Of a DNA stretch of 64,000 nt, positions 43,380-51,950 are shown piece by piece (position 1 is the first letter of the stretch; every line of letters begins with the position of its first letter). This DNA is from Hyphomonadaceae bacterium. GTDB taxonomy: Bacteria > Pseudomonadota > Alphaproteobacteria > Caulobacterales > Aquidulcibacteraceae. Below the pieces are notes generated by a model. It was not told the origin of the DNA. It saw only the letters and a list, made by a program, of their open reading frames with translations, and searched no databases. The stretch lies in NCBI GenBank assembly GCA_023384105.1, contig JAHDXR010000010.1, positions 1-64,000 of the forward strand, given 5' to 3'. The translations under genes and the position numbers were made by a program.

Positions 43380-44774
43380 TCAGCCCGGCAGCACGAGTCT
43401 GGCGGTGAAGCCGTGCGGGGCGCGGTTGGCGAGTTCGAGGCGGCCGGCATGGGCTTCGGCGATGGCCTGGGCGATGGCGAGGCCGAGACCCGCGCCATTG
43501 GCGCCGGAGCTGCGCGCTTCGTCGGCGCGGAAGAAGGGATCGGTGAGCTTGGCGAGCTGTTCGGGCGGGACGCCAGGGCCCTGGTCGAGCACTTCGACAA
43601 CGACTTCGCCGGCTTCGCGGTAGACGCCCATCACGCCGCCGCCGCCGTACTTGGCGGCGTTCTCGGCCAGATTGCGCAAGGCGCGCGCGATCTCGCTCGG
43701 GCGGCACTCGGCGATCACCGGTTCGTTCGCGTCCGCGCGCACGTCGACGCCCATGTCCTGCAACTCGCCGCAGAGCGTGCGCGCGATCTCGGCGAGATCG
43801 ACCTTGACGCGCGCTTCGTCGCTGGCGCCGGCGCGCGCGAGCGCGAGCGCCTGCTCGGTCAGCTGCTCCATTTCCTCGACCGAGGCGAGCAGGCGCTGGC
43901 GCGCGGCCTCGTCGTCGACCAGTTCGGCGCGCAAGCGGATCGCGGTGATGGGCGTGCGCAGATCGTGGCTCAGCGCCCACAGCATCTGGCGCTGGCGGTT
44001 GAGTTGGCGGCCGAGCCGCTCGGCCATGGCGTTGAACGCGGTCGAGGCGCGGCGCACGTCTTCCGGACCGCTGACAGGCGCGACGACATTGGCTTCGCCG
44101 GCGCCCAGCGCTTGGGCGGCGTTGGCGAGGTCGGCGAGCGGCCGGCCGATCTGGCGCGAGACCAACGCTGCGCCGACGCCGACGATGATCACCGAAACAA
44201 GCGCCGCCGCGAGCACGCCGAGCGGCGCGGGGCGCGGGCCGGGCAGGCGGGCGCGGGCGTTGAGCCAGGAATGATCGTCAAGCCGCAGCGAGAGCGTCAC
44301 CTCGGTGTGGCGCACCATGGGCGGCTCGTCGGCCTCGAAGCGGCGCATCGGCCGCGGCTCGCCCTCGGCGAACTCTTGCGTGCGCATGCGCCAGCGGCGG
44401 GCCGGCGTCTCGACCGTGCGCGCGTTCGCGTGAACTTCCGCGCCGGGCAGGCGTTCGGCGATCGCGCGGGCGACGCGCCCGCCCGGGCCGGTCAGCGCGC
44501 CCTGGACGACTTCGGGCGAGCCCGAGACCTGATAGCGCATGCTGAAGTCGCGGATCGACGCGGCGACGGACTCGCGCCGGTCCGGGGCCGCCTCCAGCAG
44601 GCGCTCCTGCGTGAACACGACGCGCTCGGCGACGCTCGTTTCCGCGGCGCGCCGCAGTGCCGCGCCGCGTTCGTTGGCGTAAAGCGCGAACGCGATCGCG
44701 TAGGAGATGATCACGGCCAGCACGGTGACGAGCACCAGCCGGCCGGTCAGCGTATTGAGCGGATTGAGCTTCAC
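43380..44774 (-). CDS. EnvZ-type sensor histidine kinase
   Basis: 464 residues. Two membrane helices (about 10-32 and 185-206) bracket a 150-residue periplasmic sensor. A HAMP linker follows (RQIGRPLADLANAAQALGAG...), then HisKA with phospho-His270 (ALSHDLRTPITAIRLRAELV), N box ALRNLAENAAKYG, G1 DQGPGVP and G2 GAGLGLAI. GTG 44774 overlaps the TGA of the response regulator (GTGA, 44771-44774), so the pair is translationally coupled. Signal unknown. Confidence 0.93.
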   Translation of the reverse strand: MKLNPLNTLTGRLVLVTVLAVIISYAIAFALYANERGAALRRAAETSVAERVVFTQERLLEAAPDRRESVAASIRDFSMRYQVSGSPEVVQGALTGPGGRVARAIAERLPGAEVHANARTVETPARRWRMRTQEFAEGEPRPMRRFEADEPPMVRHTEVTLSLRLDDHSWLNARARLPGPRPAPLGVLAAALVSVIIVGVGAALVSRQIGRPLADLANAAQALGAGEANVVAPVSGPEDVRRASTAFNAMAERLGRQLNRQRQMLWALSHDLRTPITAIRLRAELVDDEAARQRLLASVEEMEQLTEQALALARAGASDEARVKVDLAEIARTLCGELQDMGVDVRADANEPVIAECRPSEIARALRNLAENAAKYGGGGVMGVYREAGEVVVEVLDQGPGVPPEQLAKLTDPFFRADEARSSGANGAGLGLAIAQAIAEAHAGRLELANRAPHGFTARLVLPG

Positions 44775-45493
44775 GCTTTTTCGACCGGCGCGGTGAACAC
44801 ATAGCCGCCGCCCCACACGGTCTTGATCAGCTTGGGCGAACGGGCGTCGGCCTCAATCTTGCGGCGCAGGCGCGAGACTTGGGTGTCGACGGCGCGGTCG
44901 AACACGTCGGCGCCGCGGTCGAAGGCGAGATCGAGCAGCTGATCGCGCGAAAGCACGATCTTGGGCCGCTGCAGGAAGGTGAGCAGCAGGCGATACTCGC
45001 CGGTGCTGAGTTCGTGCGTATGGCCGTCGTCGTCGACCAGCTCGCGTTCGGCCAGCTTCAGCGTCCAGCGGTCGAAACGCAGCGCATCCCCGCTCGGCGC
45101 CTCGACGTTCGGGGGCAGGGCGTGCGTGCGCCGCAGCACGGCGTCGATGCGGGCGAGCAGTTCGCGCGGGTTGAAGGGCTTCACCACGTAATCGTCGGCA
45201 CCGACTTCGAGGCCGACGATGCGGTCGATCTCCTCGGCGCGGGCCGAAAGCAGGATCACAGGGATCTGATTGGTTTCGCGGATATGGCGGGCGAGAGAGA
45301 GGCCGTCCTCGCCCGGCATCATGATGTCGAGGATGACAAGGTCGATCCGGTTTTCCTTGATCGCCTTGCGCGCGGCCTCGGCGCTCTCGACGGCCGTGGC
45401 GCGCCGCCCGTTCTTTTTCAGGAACTGGGCCAGCGACTCGCGGATTTCGCGATGGTCGTCAACGACCAGGATATGGGGGTCCTCGAGCGTCAT
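44771..45493 (-). CDS. OmpR-family response regulator
   Basis: 240 residues. Receiver domain with D12/D13, phospho-acceptor D56 (VILDIMMPGEDG), S83 and K105 (DDYVVKPFNP), then a winged-helix DNA-binding domain (LSTGEYRLLLTFLQRPKIVLSRDQLLDLAF...AVDTQVSRLRRKIE...IKTVWGGGYVF). It activates or represses promoters when phosphorylated by the coupled kinase. ATG 45493 was chosen; a longer frame to 45595 lacks family similarity. It is first in its operon, divergent from the EF-hand lipoprotein. Confidence 0.93.
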   Translation of the reverse strand: MTLEDPHILVVDDHREIRESLAQFLKKNGRRATAVESAEAARKAIKENRIDLVILDIMMPGEDGLSLARHIRETNQIPVILLSARAEEIDRIVGLEVGADDYVVKPFNPRELLARIDAVLRRTHALPPNVEAPSGDALRFDRWTLKLAERELVDDDGHTHELSTGEYRLLLTFLQRPKIVLSRDQLLDLAFDRGADVFDRAVDTQVSRLRRKIEADARSPKLIKTVWGGGYVFTAPVEKA

Positions 45494-45669
45494 CGAACCT
45501 TTAAGTGCCCCCGAACACGTCAAAAATCTACTCGGCGCGCGTGCCGGACTTGTGCCAAAGCTTGGCGCTCGCCTATGGCTGACACACTTAGGCAAGAACG
45601 AGGGACGTTCCGCCTTGAGGCCGCCTTGATCGGCAAGCCTCTAGGGCTCAAGCAACAAGGGAAAAGGCG

Positions 45670-46152
45670 ATGGACCTGAGATTGGCTGGTTTGGCGGTCG
45701 CGGCGGTGGCGCTCGCGGGCTGTGCGAGCGGGAACGGCGCCTCGAGTCGCGCGAGCGAGCCGATCCGGGCGCTGATGTCGGCGGACGTGATGATGTTCGT
45801 GAGCTTCGACGCGGACGGCGATCTCTCCATCACGGCTGCCGAACTGGAAGCGGGGCTGGACCGCGAGTTCGCCCGCGCCGACGTCAACAGCGACGGCGCG
45901 CTGCAGCCGATCGAATTTCAGAACTGGTCCAACGCCGTGCTGGGCGGCAGCCAGCTCGGCCCGTATCGGCTCGATTTCGACCGCAACGTCGACAACGTCA
46001 TCACGCGCGAGGAGTTCGACGCCGAAATCCGCGCGCGCTTCAGCGATTATGACGAAGACGAAAGCGGCGCGCTGACGCGGTCGGAGTTCATCCGCCTGGT
46101 CGGGCAGGCGCGTCCGCCGAGCGACCGGCCGCGCCCGCAGCCGCTGCCCTGA
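45670..46152 (+). CDS. EF-hand lipoprotein
   Basis: 160 residues. Lipobox VALAGC (Cys18), then four EF-hand-like loops: DADGDLSITAAE, DVNSDGALQPIE, DRNVDNVITREE and DEDESGALTRSE. The protein is probably a periplasmic, membrane-attached calcium-binding protein. AAGGGAAAAGG lies upstream of the ATG. It is divergent from the response regulator gene (177 nt), so it could belong to that regulon; this is untested. Confidence 0.85.
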   Translation: MDLRLAGLAVAAVALAGCASGNGASSRASEPIRALMSADVMMFVSFDADGDLSITAAELEAGLDREFARADVNSDGALQPIEFQNWSNAVLGGSQLGPYRLDFDRNVDNVITREEFDAEIRARFSDYDEDESGALTRSEFIRLVGQARPPSDRPRPQPLP

Positions 46153-46204
46153 CAAAGTCTGGCGCCAGAATGGTCCGTTCTGGAAAAACGGCGGACACAA
46201 GTCA

Positions 46205-46356
46205 GGGTTAACGTGCATGCATCGGACGGCGGGTTCTCCCCCAGCCGCCGCTCCGAGGGTCAGAGGTCCGCTTCCCTCCCTCCCCGGCGGACCCGGCCCC
46301 AACGAGAACAGCGGCCGGCGCATTCCCCCAGCGCCGGCCGTTTTCTTTGTTTCTTT
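46205..46356 (+). ncRNA. Candidate small RNA with three C-rich-loop hairpins
   Basis: Three consecutive stem-loops: CGGCGG...CCGCCG (46227-46250) with loop GTTCTCCCCCAG; GGTCCGC...GCGGACC (46265-46293) with loop TTCCCTCCCTCCCCG; and the terminator stem (46312-46340) with loop ATTCCCCCA. All single-stranded loops are C-rich and complementary to Shine-Dalgarno sequences, as in alphaproteobacterial anti-SD sRNAs. The terminator fixes the plus strand. The 5' end is a guess and no clear promoter was seen; it could instead be a 3' UTR of the EF-hand lipoprotein gene or leader of the next gene. Confidence 0.5.
46312..46356 (+). terminator. Strong Rho-independent terminator between the EF-hand genes
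   Basis: CGGCCGGCGC (46312-46321) and GCGCCGGCCG (46331-46340) pair perfectly around ATTCCCCCA and are followed by TTTTCTTTGTTTCTTT. It is the best terminator in the window, placed 160 nt after the nearest upstream stop codon. Confidence 0.85.
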
Positions 46357-46473
46357 GCGCCGTCCGGCGCGCCCGCTCCCGACAAACTTTGTCGCAAGCG
46401 CGACCAATGGAGGTAACAGCCGCCGTTTAGACATCGACCATGGCCGGTGCTTGGGCGGCCAAGGAGAGATTGC

Positions 46474-47058
46474 ATGCGTAAGATACTGTTTGCCGCGGCC
46501 GGCTTCGCGGCGTTGACGGGTGCGGCAGGCGTGGCGATGGCGCAGGGCGGACCGGCCCAAGCGCCGGAGCGGGGCGTCGCGCGTCTGTTCGAGGCCGACG
46601 CCAACAATGACGGCGTGCTGACGCGCCAGGAATTCGATGCGGCGCGCACCGCTCATTTCACGCAATTGGATCGCGACAATAACGGCCAGCTCTCGCGCGA
46701 AGAGATGCGCGCGATGCGCGGCGCGCACGGCGGCCGCCGCGGCCATGGCGCGGGGCTCGATCGCGCCGACGCCAACAATGACGGCGCCATCACGCGCGAG
46801 GAGTTCCTCGCCGGGCCGACCGAGCGCTTCAACCGGCTCGACGCCAACAATGACGGCGTCATCAGCCAGGCCGAGCGGCCGCAGCGTCCCGAGCGCGGCG
46901 AGCGTCCGAACTTCGACGCCAACAATGACGGGCAGATCTCCCGTCAGGAGTTCGTGGCGATGGGCGCGCGCATGTTCGAACGGCTCGACGCCAACAATGA
47001 CGGACGTGTGACACGCCAGGAAGCTGAGGCTGCGCGTCCGCATCGCGGCCGCGACTAG
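46474..47058 (+). CDS. Exported six-EF-hand calcium-binding protein
   Basis: 194 residues. A signal peptide (ILFAAAGFAALTGAAGVAMAQ) precedes six canonical EF-hand loops: DANNDGVLTRQE, DRDNNGQLSREE, DANNDGAITREE, DANNDGVISQAE, DANNDGQISRQE and DANNDGRVTRQE. The 17-mer GACGCCAACAATGACGG is repeated identically at 46597, 46768, 46840, 46915 and 46987, the last four at 72-75 nt spacing, so the array grew by duplication or is homogenised. ATG 46474 follows AAGGAGAG. It probably buffers calcium in the periplasm. Confidence 0.87.
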   Translation: MRKILFAAAGFAALTGAAGVAMAQGGPAQAPERGVARLFEADANNDGVLTRQEFDAARTAHFTQLDRDNNGQLSREEMRAMRGAHGGRRGHGAGLDRADANNDGAITREEFLAGPTERFNRLDANNDGVISQAERPQRPERGERPNFDANNDGQISRQEFVAMGARMFERLDANNDGRVTRQEAEAARPHRGRD

Positions 47059-47070
47059 GCCTTGAGCGAG

Positions 47071-47110
47071 GCGCGGCCGGAGCGGAGGGCTCACCCTCCG
47101 GCCGCGCTTT
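47071..47110 (+). terminator. Terminator after the six-EF-hand gene
   Basis: GCGCGGCCGGAG (47071-47082) pairs with CTCCGGCCGCGC (47096-47107) around a 13-nt loop, followed by TTTCGG. The stem is strong and the U run short. Confidence 0.6.
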
Positions 47111-47160
47111 CGGCTGCCGTAATGGGAGAAGGGGCTTGCCGCCCGCGCTGAGGCGGCCAA

Positions 47161-48690
47161 GTGAGATGGGACATGCTGGCCGGATTGAAGCAGAAAGCAC
47201 AGGACCTCTGGTCGAAACGCCCCGCGTTCTTGCGGGGGCGCGCTCTTTACCTTGTCGCCGGCGGTCTCGCCGTGGTGCTGGCGTTCTGGCTGATGTTCGG
47301 CCGCGGCGGCGATGAAGAGCCCTATCGCACGGCGCAGGCGGATCGCGGCTCGATCACGCGCGTGGTGAGCGCGACCGGCACGCTGCAGCCGCTGGTGTCC
47401 GCGAACGTGGGCTCGACCGTGTCCGGCCCGGTGCAGGACGTGCTGGTCGACTTCAACAGCCAGGTGCGCGCCGGCCAGGTGCTGGCGCGGCTCGATCCGA
47501 CGCCGTTTCAGCAGCGCATCGTGCAGGCGCAGGCGCAGCTTGCGCAGGCGCAGGCGCAGCTTGCCGTGGCGGAGGCCGACTATCAGCGCTACGTGCTGCT
47601 GCAGCAGCGCGGCTTCGCGTCGGAACAATTGATGTCGCAGCAGCGCGCGGCGCGCGATACGGCGCGCGCGGCGGTGGCGCAGGCGCAGGCGCAGGTGGCG
47701 ACGGCGCGCACCGATCTCGAGCGCAGCGTGATCCGCTCGCCGATCGACGGCGTGGTGGTCGACCGGCAGGTGAATGTCGGCCAGTCGGTGGCGGCGAGCC
47801 TTCAGGCGCCGACGCTCTTCATCATTGCGCAGGATCTGTCGCGGCTGCAGGCCAACATCACGGTCGACGAAGCCGACATCGGCGAAGTCGAGGAAGGCAT
47901 GGCGGTGCGCTTCACGGTCGATGCGTTTCCGGAGCGCGAGTTCGAAGGCCGCGTAAGCCAGGTGCGCCAGCAGGGCGTCGCCGAAAGCGGCGTGGTCAGC
48001 TACACGGTCGTGGTCGAGGCGGACAATCCCGGCCGGCAATTGCTGCCCGGCATGACGGCGAACGCCGAGATCGTGCTGGAGCAGCGCGACGATGTGCTGC
48101 GCTTGCCGAACACGGCGCTGCGCTTCCGTCCGGCCGACGCGGCGCTGGTGGCGCGCGCGCAGCAATTGATGCAGGGCGGCGGCGCGCAAACCCAGGCGCA
48201 AGCGCCGGGCGGCCGCAACGGACCGGCGGCGGGGCGCGGCGTCGGCCAGCTCGCGCAGGCGCTCGAACTCACCGAAGATCAGCAGGCGCGGGCGCGCCAG
48301 ACGTTCGAGACGGCGACGGCGTCGTCGCTCGGGCAGGGCGGCGGCAATCGCCGCGCCGCCATGCGGCAGGTGCGCGAGCAGGTGATCCGCGAACTGGAGC
48401 CCACGTTCACGCCGCACCAGCGCGAACTGCTGGAGCAGATGCGCGCCGGGGCCGGCCGCCGCCAGGAGCTGCGTCAGCAGGCGGTCGTCTGGGTGGTGCG
48501 CAACAACAGGCCCGAGCCGGTGCTGATCGAGATCGGCGTCGCCGACAACGCCAATACGCTGGTGTTCAGCGGCCTCTCCGAAGGCGATCGGGTGATCACC
48601 GGCGGCGGAGCGCAGGCGCAAGGCCAGCAGCGCGGCGCCAGCCCGATGGGCGGCGGCCCCGGCCCCGGCGTCCGCATCAGGGGCGCGTGA
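47161..48690 (+). CDS. macA: MacA-like periplasmic adaptor of an ABC efflux pump, with LTxxQ insertion
   Basis: 509 residues against about 370-400 for MacA. N-terminal membrane anchor (about 28-46), lipoyl and barrel domains (VVSATGTLQPLVSANVGSTVSGPV, SPIDGVVVDRQVNVGQSV), a long Gln/Ala helical hairpin (about 115-190) that contacts TolC, and a beta-barrel. Residues about 326-442 are an insertion with two CpxP/Spy-like LTxxQ-type motifs (ALELTEDQQARARQTFE, EPTFTPHQRELLEQM). GTG 47161 or ATG 47173 is the start. It overlaps the ABC ATPase gene by one nucleotide (TGATG). Confidence 0.85.
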   Translation: MRWDMLAGLKQKAQDLWSKRPAFLRGRALYLVAGGLAVVLAFWLMFGRGGDEEPYRTAQADRGSITRVVSATGTLQPLVSANVGSTVSGPVQDVLVDFNSQVRAGQVLARLDPTPFQQRIVQAQAQLAQAQAQLAVAEADYQRYVLLQQRGFASEQLMSQQRAARDTARAAVAQAQAQVATARTDLERSVIRSPIDGVVVDRQVNVGQSVAASLQAPTLFIIAQDLSRLQANITVDEADIGEVEEGMAVRFTVDAFPEREFEGRVSQVRQQGVAESGVVSYTVVVEADNPGRQLLPGMTANAEIVLEQRDDVLRLPNTALRFRPADAALVARAQQLMQGGGAQTQAQAPGGRNGPAAGRGVGQLAQALELTEDQQARARQTFETATASSLGQGGGNRRAAMRQVREQVIRELEPTFTPHQRELLEQMRAGAGRRQELRQQAVVWVVRNNRPEPVLIEIGVADNANTLVFSGLSEGDRVITGGGAQAQGQQRGASPMGGGPGPGVRIRGA

Positions 48691-49403
48691 TGGCGCTGCT
48701 GGTCGACGCACGCGGCCTGGTGAAGCTCTACCGCATGGGCGAGGAGACCGTGCATGCGCTCGACGGCGTGAGCTTCACCATCGCGCGCGGCGACTATTGC
48801 GCCATTGTCGGGCCGTCCGGCTCGGGCAAGTCGACGATGATGAACATTATCGGCGGCCTCGACACGCCCACCGAGGGCAAGCTCGTCATCGACGGCGCCG
48901 ATATCGGCGCGATGAGCGACGCCGAGCTTGCGCAGTTCCGCAACCGCGCCATCGGCTTCATCTTCCAGAGCTTCAACCTGCTGCCGCGGCTGACGGCGCT
49001 GGAGAATGTCGAGCTGCCGATGATCTATGGCGGCGTCGAGCCGAAGGCGCGGCGCGAACGCGCGGCGGCGCTGCTGCAGCGTGTCGGCCTGGGCGAGCGC
49101 ATGGGCCACCGGCCGACGCAGCTCTCCGGCGGCCAGCAGCAGCGCGTCGCCATCGCGCGCGCGCTCGCCGGCAAGCCGCCGCTCCTGCTCGCGGACGAGC
49201 CGACCGGCGCGCTCGACACCACGACCGGCGCCGAGATCATGGCCCTGTTCGACGAGCTGAATCGCGAAGGCGTCACGATCATCGTCGTCACCCACGATCA
49301 CGAGGTGGCGGCGGCGGCCAGGCGCACGATCGAGATGCGCGACGGCCGCATCGTGTCGGACAGGCTCAACGAAAGGAGCGCACGCCATGATGCGCACGTC
49401 TGA
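48690..49403 (+). CDS. ABC transporter ATP-binding protein, MacB/LolD type
   Basis: 237 residues. Walker A GPSGSGKST, Q-loop GFIFQSFNLL, signature LSGGQQQRVAIARAL, Walker B LLADEPTGALD and switch THDHE. It energises export by the MacB-like permease encoded next. The ATG at 48690 overlaps the adaptor's TGA; a GTG one codon earlier is an alternative. Its 3' end overlaps the permease start by 17 nt. Confidence 0.92.
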   Translation: MALLVDARGLVKLYRMGEETVHALDGVSFTIARGDYCAIVGPSGSGKSTMMNIIGGLDTPTEGKLVIDGADIGAMSDAELAQFRNRAIGFIFQSFNLLPRLTALENVELPMIYGGVEPKARRERAAALLQRVGLGERMGHRPTQLSGGQQQRVAIARALAGKPPLLLADEPTGALDTTTGAEIMALFDELNREGVTIIVVTHDHEVAAAARRTIEMRDGRIVSDRLNERSARHDAHV

Positions 49404-50628
49404 CCTGATCGCGAGCGCGGCGCGCGCGCTGCGCTCCAATCCGCTGCGCTCGGCGCTGACGGCGCTGGGCGTCATCATCGGCGTCGCCTCGGTGGTGGCG
49501 ATGGTGGCGCTCGGCTCGGGCGCGCAGGCGCAGGTCGAGCGTTCGATCGCCTCGCTGGGCTCCAATCTGCTGATCGTCGTGCCCGGCGCGCAGCGGAGCG
49601 GCGGCGGCGTGCGCGCGCAAGCGGGCGCCGGCGGCGGCTGGGACGCGCTGACGCTGGGCGACGCCGAGGCGATCGCCGCGCAGGTGGAGAACGTCGCCGT
49701 GGTCGCGCCGTCGCAGCGCGCGCGCACGCAGGTGATCGCCGGCGGCCTCAACTGGAACCCGCAAGTGGAGGGCGTGACGCCCGCCTATCTCGAAGCGCGC
49801 GACTGGCGCATCGCCCAGGGCCGCATGTTCGACGAGACCGAGGAGCGCCAGGCTCGGCGCGTGATCGTGCTGGGCGCGACGGTGGCCAACGAGCTGTTCC
49901 CCAATGTCGATCCCGTGGGCCAGACGGCGCGCATGGCCGGCGGGGCGTACGAAGTGATCGGGGTGCTGGAGTCCAAGGGCCAGTCCGGCTTCGGCATGGA
50001 CCAGGACGATATCGTTCTCGCGCCCCTGACAACCGTCAAACGGCGCGTCTCCGGCCGGCGCGGCCGCGGCGACAGCGTCAGCCAGATCTCGGTGAAGGCG
50101 GTTAACGAGGGCGTGCTGAGCGCCGTGCAGCAGGATGTCGAAACGCTGCTGCGCCAGCGCCACCGCACGCGGGAAGGCGAGGACGACTTCACGGTGCAGA
50201 ATTTGAGCTCGATCACACAGACGGCGGCTCAAACCACGCAAGTGTTCACCTATCTGTTGGGGGGAATCTCCGCCGTCTCGCTGCTGGTGGGCGGTATAGG
50301 GATCATGAACATCATGCTGGTGAGCGTAACTGAACGGACGCGTGAGATCGGTTTGCGAAAGGCCTTGGGCGCGCGTCAGTCGGATATTCTTCACCAGTTC
50401 GGCTTGGAGGCGGTGACGCTGTCGGTGGCCGGTGGGATCATTGGCCTCACTATCGGCGTCGCCGGCGCGTGGTTAATGACGTCTTTGTTTAACCTGCCGC
50501 TGGTAATTTCGCCGTTGAACGCGGGCATGGCGATCGCCTTCTCGGGCGCGGTTGGCGTGGTGTTCGGCGCGTATCCGGCATGGCGCGCGGCGCGGCTCGA
50601 TCCGATCGAGGCGCTCAGGCGGGAGTGA
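49387..50628 (+). CDS. MacB-like ABC permease
   Basis: 413 residues. One N-terminal helix (LRSALTALGVIIGVASVVAMVALGSG), a large periplasmic MacB_PCD domain (about 50-280), and three C-terminal helices with the FtsX-like signature (GGIGIMNIMLVSVTERTREIGLRKALGARQSDI, AYPAWRAARLDPIEALRRE). It drives tripartite export of macrolides, peptides or lipid-like molecules. ATP hydrolysis is supplied by the separate ATPase, a split arrangement relative to E. coli MacB. SD AAGGAG lies 10 nt before the ATG at 49387. Confidence 0.92.
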   Translation: MMRTSDLIASAARALRSNPLRSALTALGVIIGVASVVAMVALGSGAQAQVERSIASLGSNLLIVVPGAQRSGGGVRAQAGAGGGWDALTLGDAEAIAAQVENVAVVAPSQRARTQVIAGGLNWNPQVEGVTPAYLEARDWRIAQGRMFDETEERQARRVIVLGATVANELFPNVDPVGQTARMAGGAYEVIGVLESKGQSGFGMDQDDIVLAPLTTVKRRVSGRRGRGDSVSQISVKAVNEGVLSAVQQDVETLLRQRHRTREGEDDFTVQNLSSITQTAAQTTQVFTYLLGGISAVSLLVGGIGIMNIMLVSVTERTREIGLRKALGARQSDILHQFGLEAVTLSVAGGIIGLTIGVAGAWLMTSLFNLPLVISPLNAGMAIAFSGAVGVVFGAYPAWRAARLDPIEALRRE

Positions 50629-50641
50629 GGAAGAAGTTCTC

Positions 50642-51946
50642 ATGCGTTTGGCAGTTGCATCCCTGGCCGCTCTGATCGCGGCGACCGCGCCGGCCTCGGC
50701 CGAGACGCTGGCGGAGTCGATGGCGTCGGCGGTGGAGTCGAACCCAACCCTGGCGGCGCAGCGTCAGCGCCTGAATGCGACGCGCGAAGCGCTGCCTCAG
50801 GCATGGTCCGCGGCGCTGCCGCAAGTGTCGATCTCGGGCAGCGCCAGCCGAAGCGACCGCGACTCGGACAATCCGGCGCTGGAGACCGGCGCCTCCGAGA
50901 CGTGGTCGGCCAACGCCAACGTTTCGCAGCTGCTGTTCGGCTCGGGCCGGGTGATGGCGTCGACGCGCGCGGCGCGGGCGCAGATCGCCGGCGCGGTGGC
51001 GAATTACGAGCTGACGCAGCAGACGCTGCTGCTCGATGTCGCGCGCGCCTACGCCGACGTGCGCCAGGCGCAGGCGGTGGTGGCTGCGCGCGAGCAGAAC
51101 GTCTCCAATCTGGCGCGCCTGCTCGAGTTCGCGCAGGCGCAGTTCGACGCCGGCGTGGTGACGCGCACCGACGTGGCGCAGGCGCAGGCGCGCTACGCGC
51201 AGGCGCGCACGCAGCTGGTGCAGGCCCAAGGCGCGATGGCCGCTTCGGTGCAGGCGTATCAGCGGCTGGTCGGGCGGCCGCCGTCGAACCTCACCGCGCC
51301 GGCGACGGCGACGGGATTGCCGGGGGATCTGGCGACGGCGCTCGATCTTTCCGTCGACAACAGCCCGGTGCTGATCGCGGCGCAGGCCAATACGCGCCTG
51401 GCGGATGCGAATGTCGACGTCGCGGCGGCGCAGGGGCGCGTGAACGTCACGCTCGAAGCGGGCTTCGGCACGAGCGGCGATTTCGACGACGATACGTTGG
51501 ACGCCACCAGCGACAGCGTCGGCGTGCGGGTTACGGTGCCGCTGTTCCAGGGCGGGGCGATCCGTTCGCGCACGCGCGCGCAGCGGGCGTTGCGCTCGGC
51601 CGCCAGCCTCGATCTCGCCGCCGCCCAGCGCAGCGTGCAGGAAACCGTCACCAACGCCTGGACCGGCCTCGCCAGCGCGCGCGCGGCGGTGGACTCCGCG
51701 CGCGAGCAGGTGCAGGCGGCGGAGCTGGCCTATGAAGGCGTGACGCTGGAGCAGGAAACCGGCCTGCGTTCGACGATCGAAGTGCTCGACCAGGAAGCCG
51801 ACCTGCTCACCGCGCGCATCGCGCTGGCGCAAGCCGAACGCGATCTGGTCGTCGCCGAGCGGCAGATGCTGGCGGCGGTTGGCATCCTGAGCGTGCCGAG
51901 CGGGGGCGGGGCGCTGATCGAGGAAGACGGACTGCGCGGGCGCTGA
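50642..51946 (+). CDS. tolC: TolC-family outer-membrane efflux protein
   Basis: 434 residues. Signal peptide (LAVASLAALIAATAPASA) then two TolC repeats rich in Ala/Gln helices (YADVRQAQAVVAAREQNVSNLARLLEFAQAQFDAGVVTRTDVAQAQARYAQAR, and SARAAVDSAREQVQAAELAYEGVTLEQETGLRSTIEVLDQEADLL). It forms the outer-membrane channel of the MacAB-type pump encoded upstream, 13 nt from the permease stop. AGGAAGAAG is the ribosome site. Confidence 0.92.
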   Translation: MRLAVASLAALIAATAPASAETLAESMASAVESNPTLAAQRQRLNATREALPQAWSAALPQVSISGSASRSDRDSDNPALETGASETWSANANVSQLLFGSGRVMASTRAARAQIAGAVANYELTQQTLLLDVARAYADVRQAQAVVAAREQNVSNLARLLEFAQAQFDAGVVTRTDVAQAQARYAQARTQLVQAQGAMAASVQAYQRLVGRPPSNLTAPATATGLPGDLATALDLSVDNSPVLIAAQANTRLADANVDVAAAQGRVNVTLEAGFGTSGDFDDDTLDATSDSVGVRVTVPLFQGGAIRSRTRAQRALRSAASLDLAAAQRSVQETVTNAWTGLASARAAVDSAREQVQAAELAYEGVTLEQETGLRSTIEVLDQEADLLTARIALAQAERDLVVAERQMLAAVGILSVPSGGGALIEEDGLRGR

Positions 51947-51950
51947 GCGC

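Noticed and set aside
46597-47003. Evenly spaced identical 17-mers as a CRISPR-like array
   Set aside because: The repeats encode EF-hand loops within an open reading frame; spacers are homologous coding sequence and there are no cas genes.
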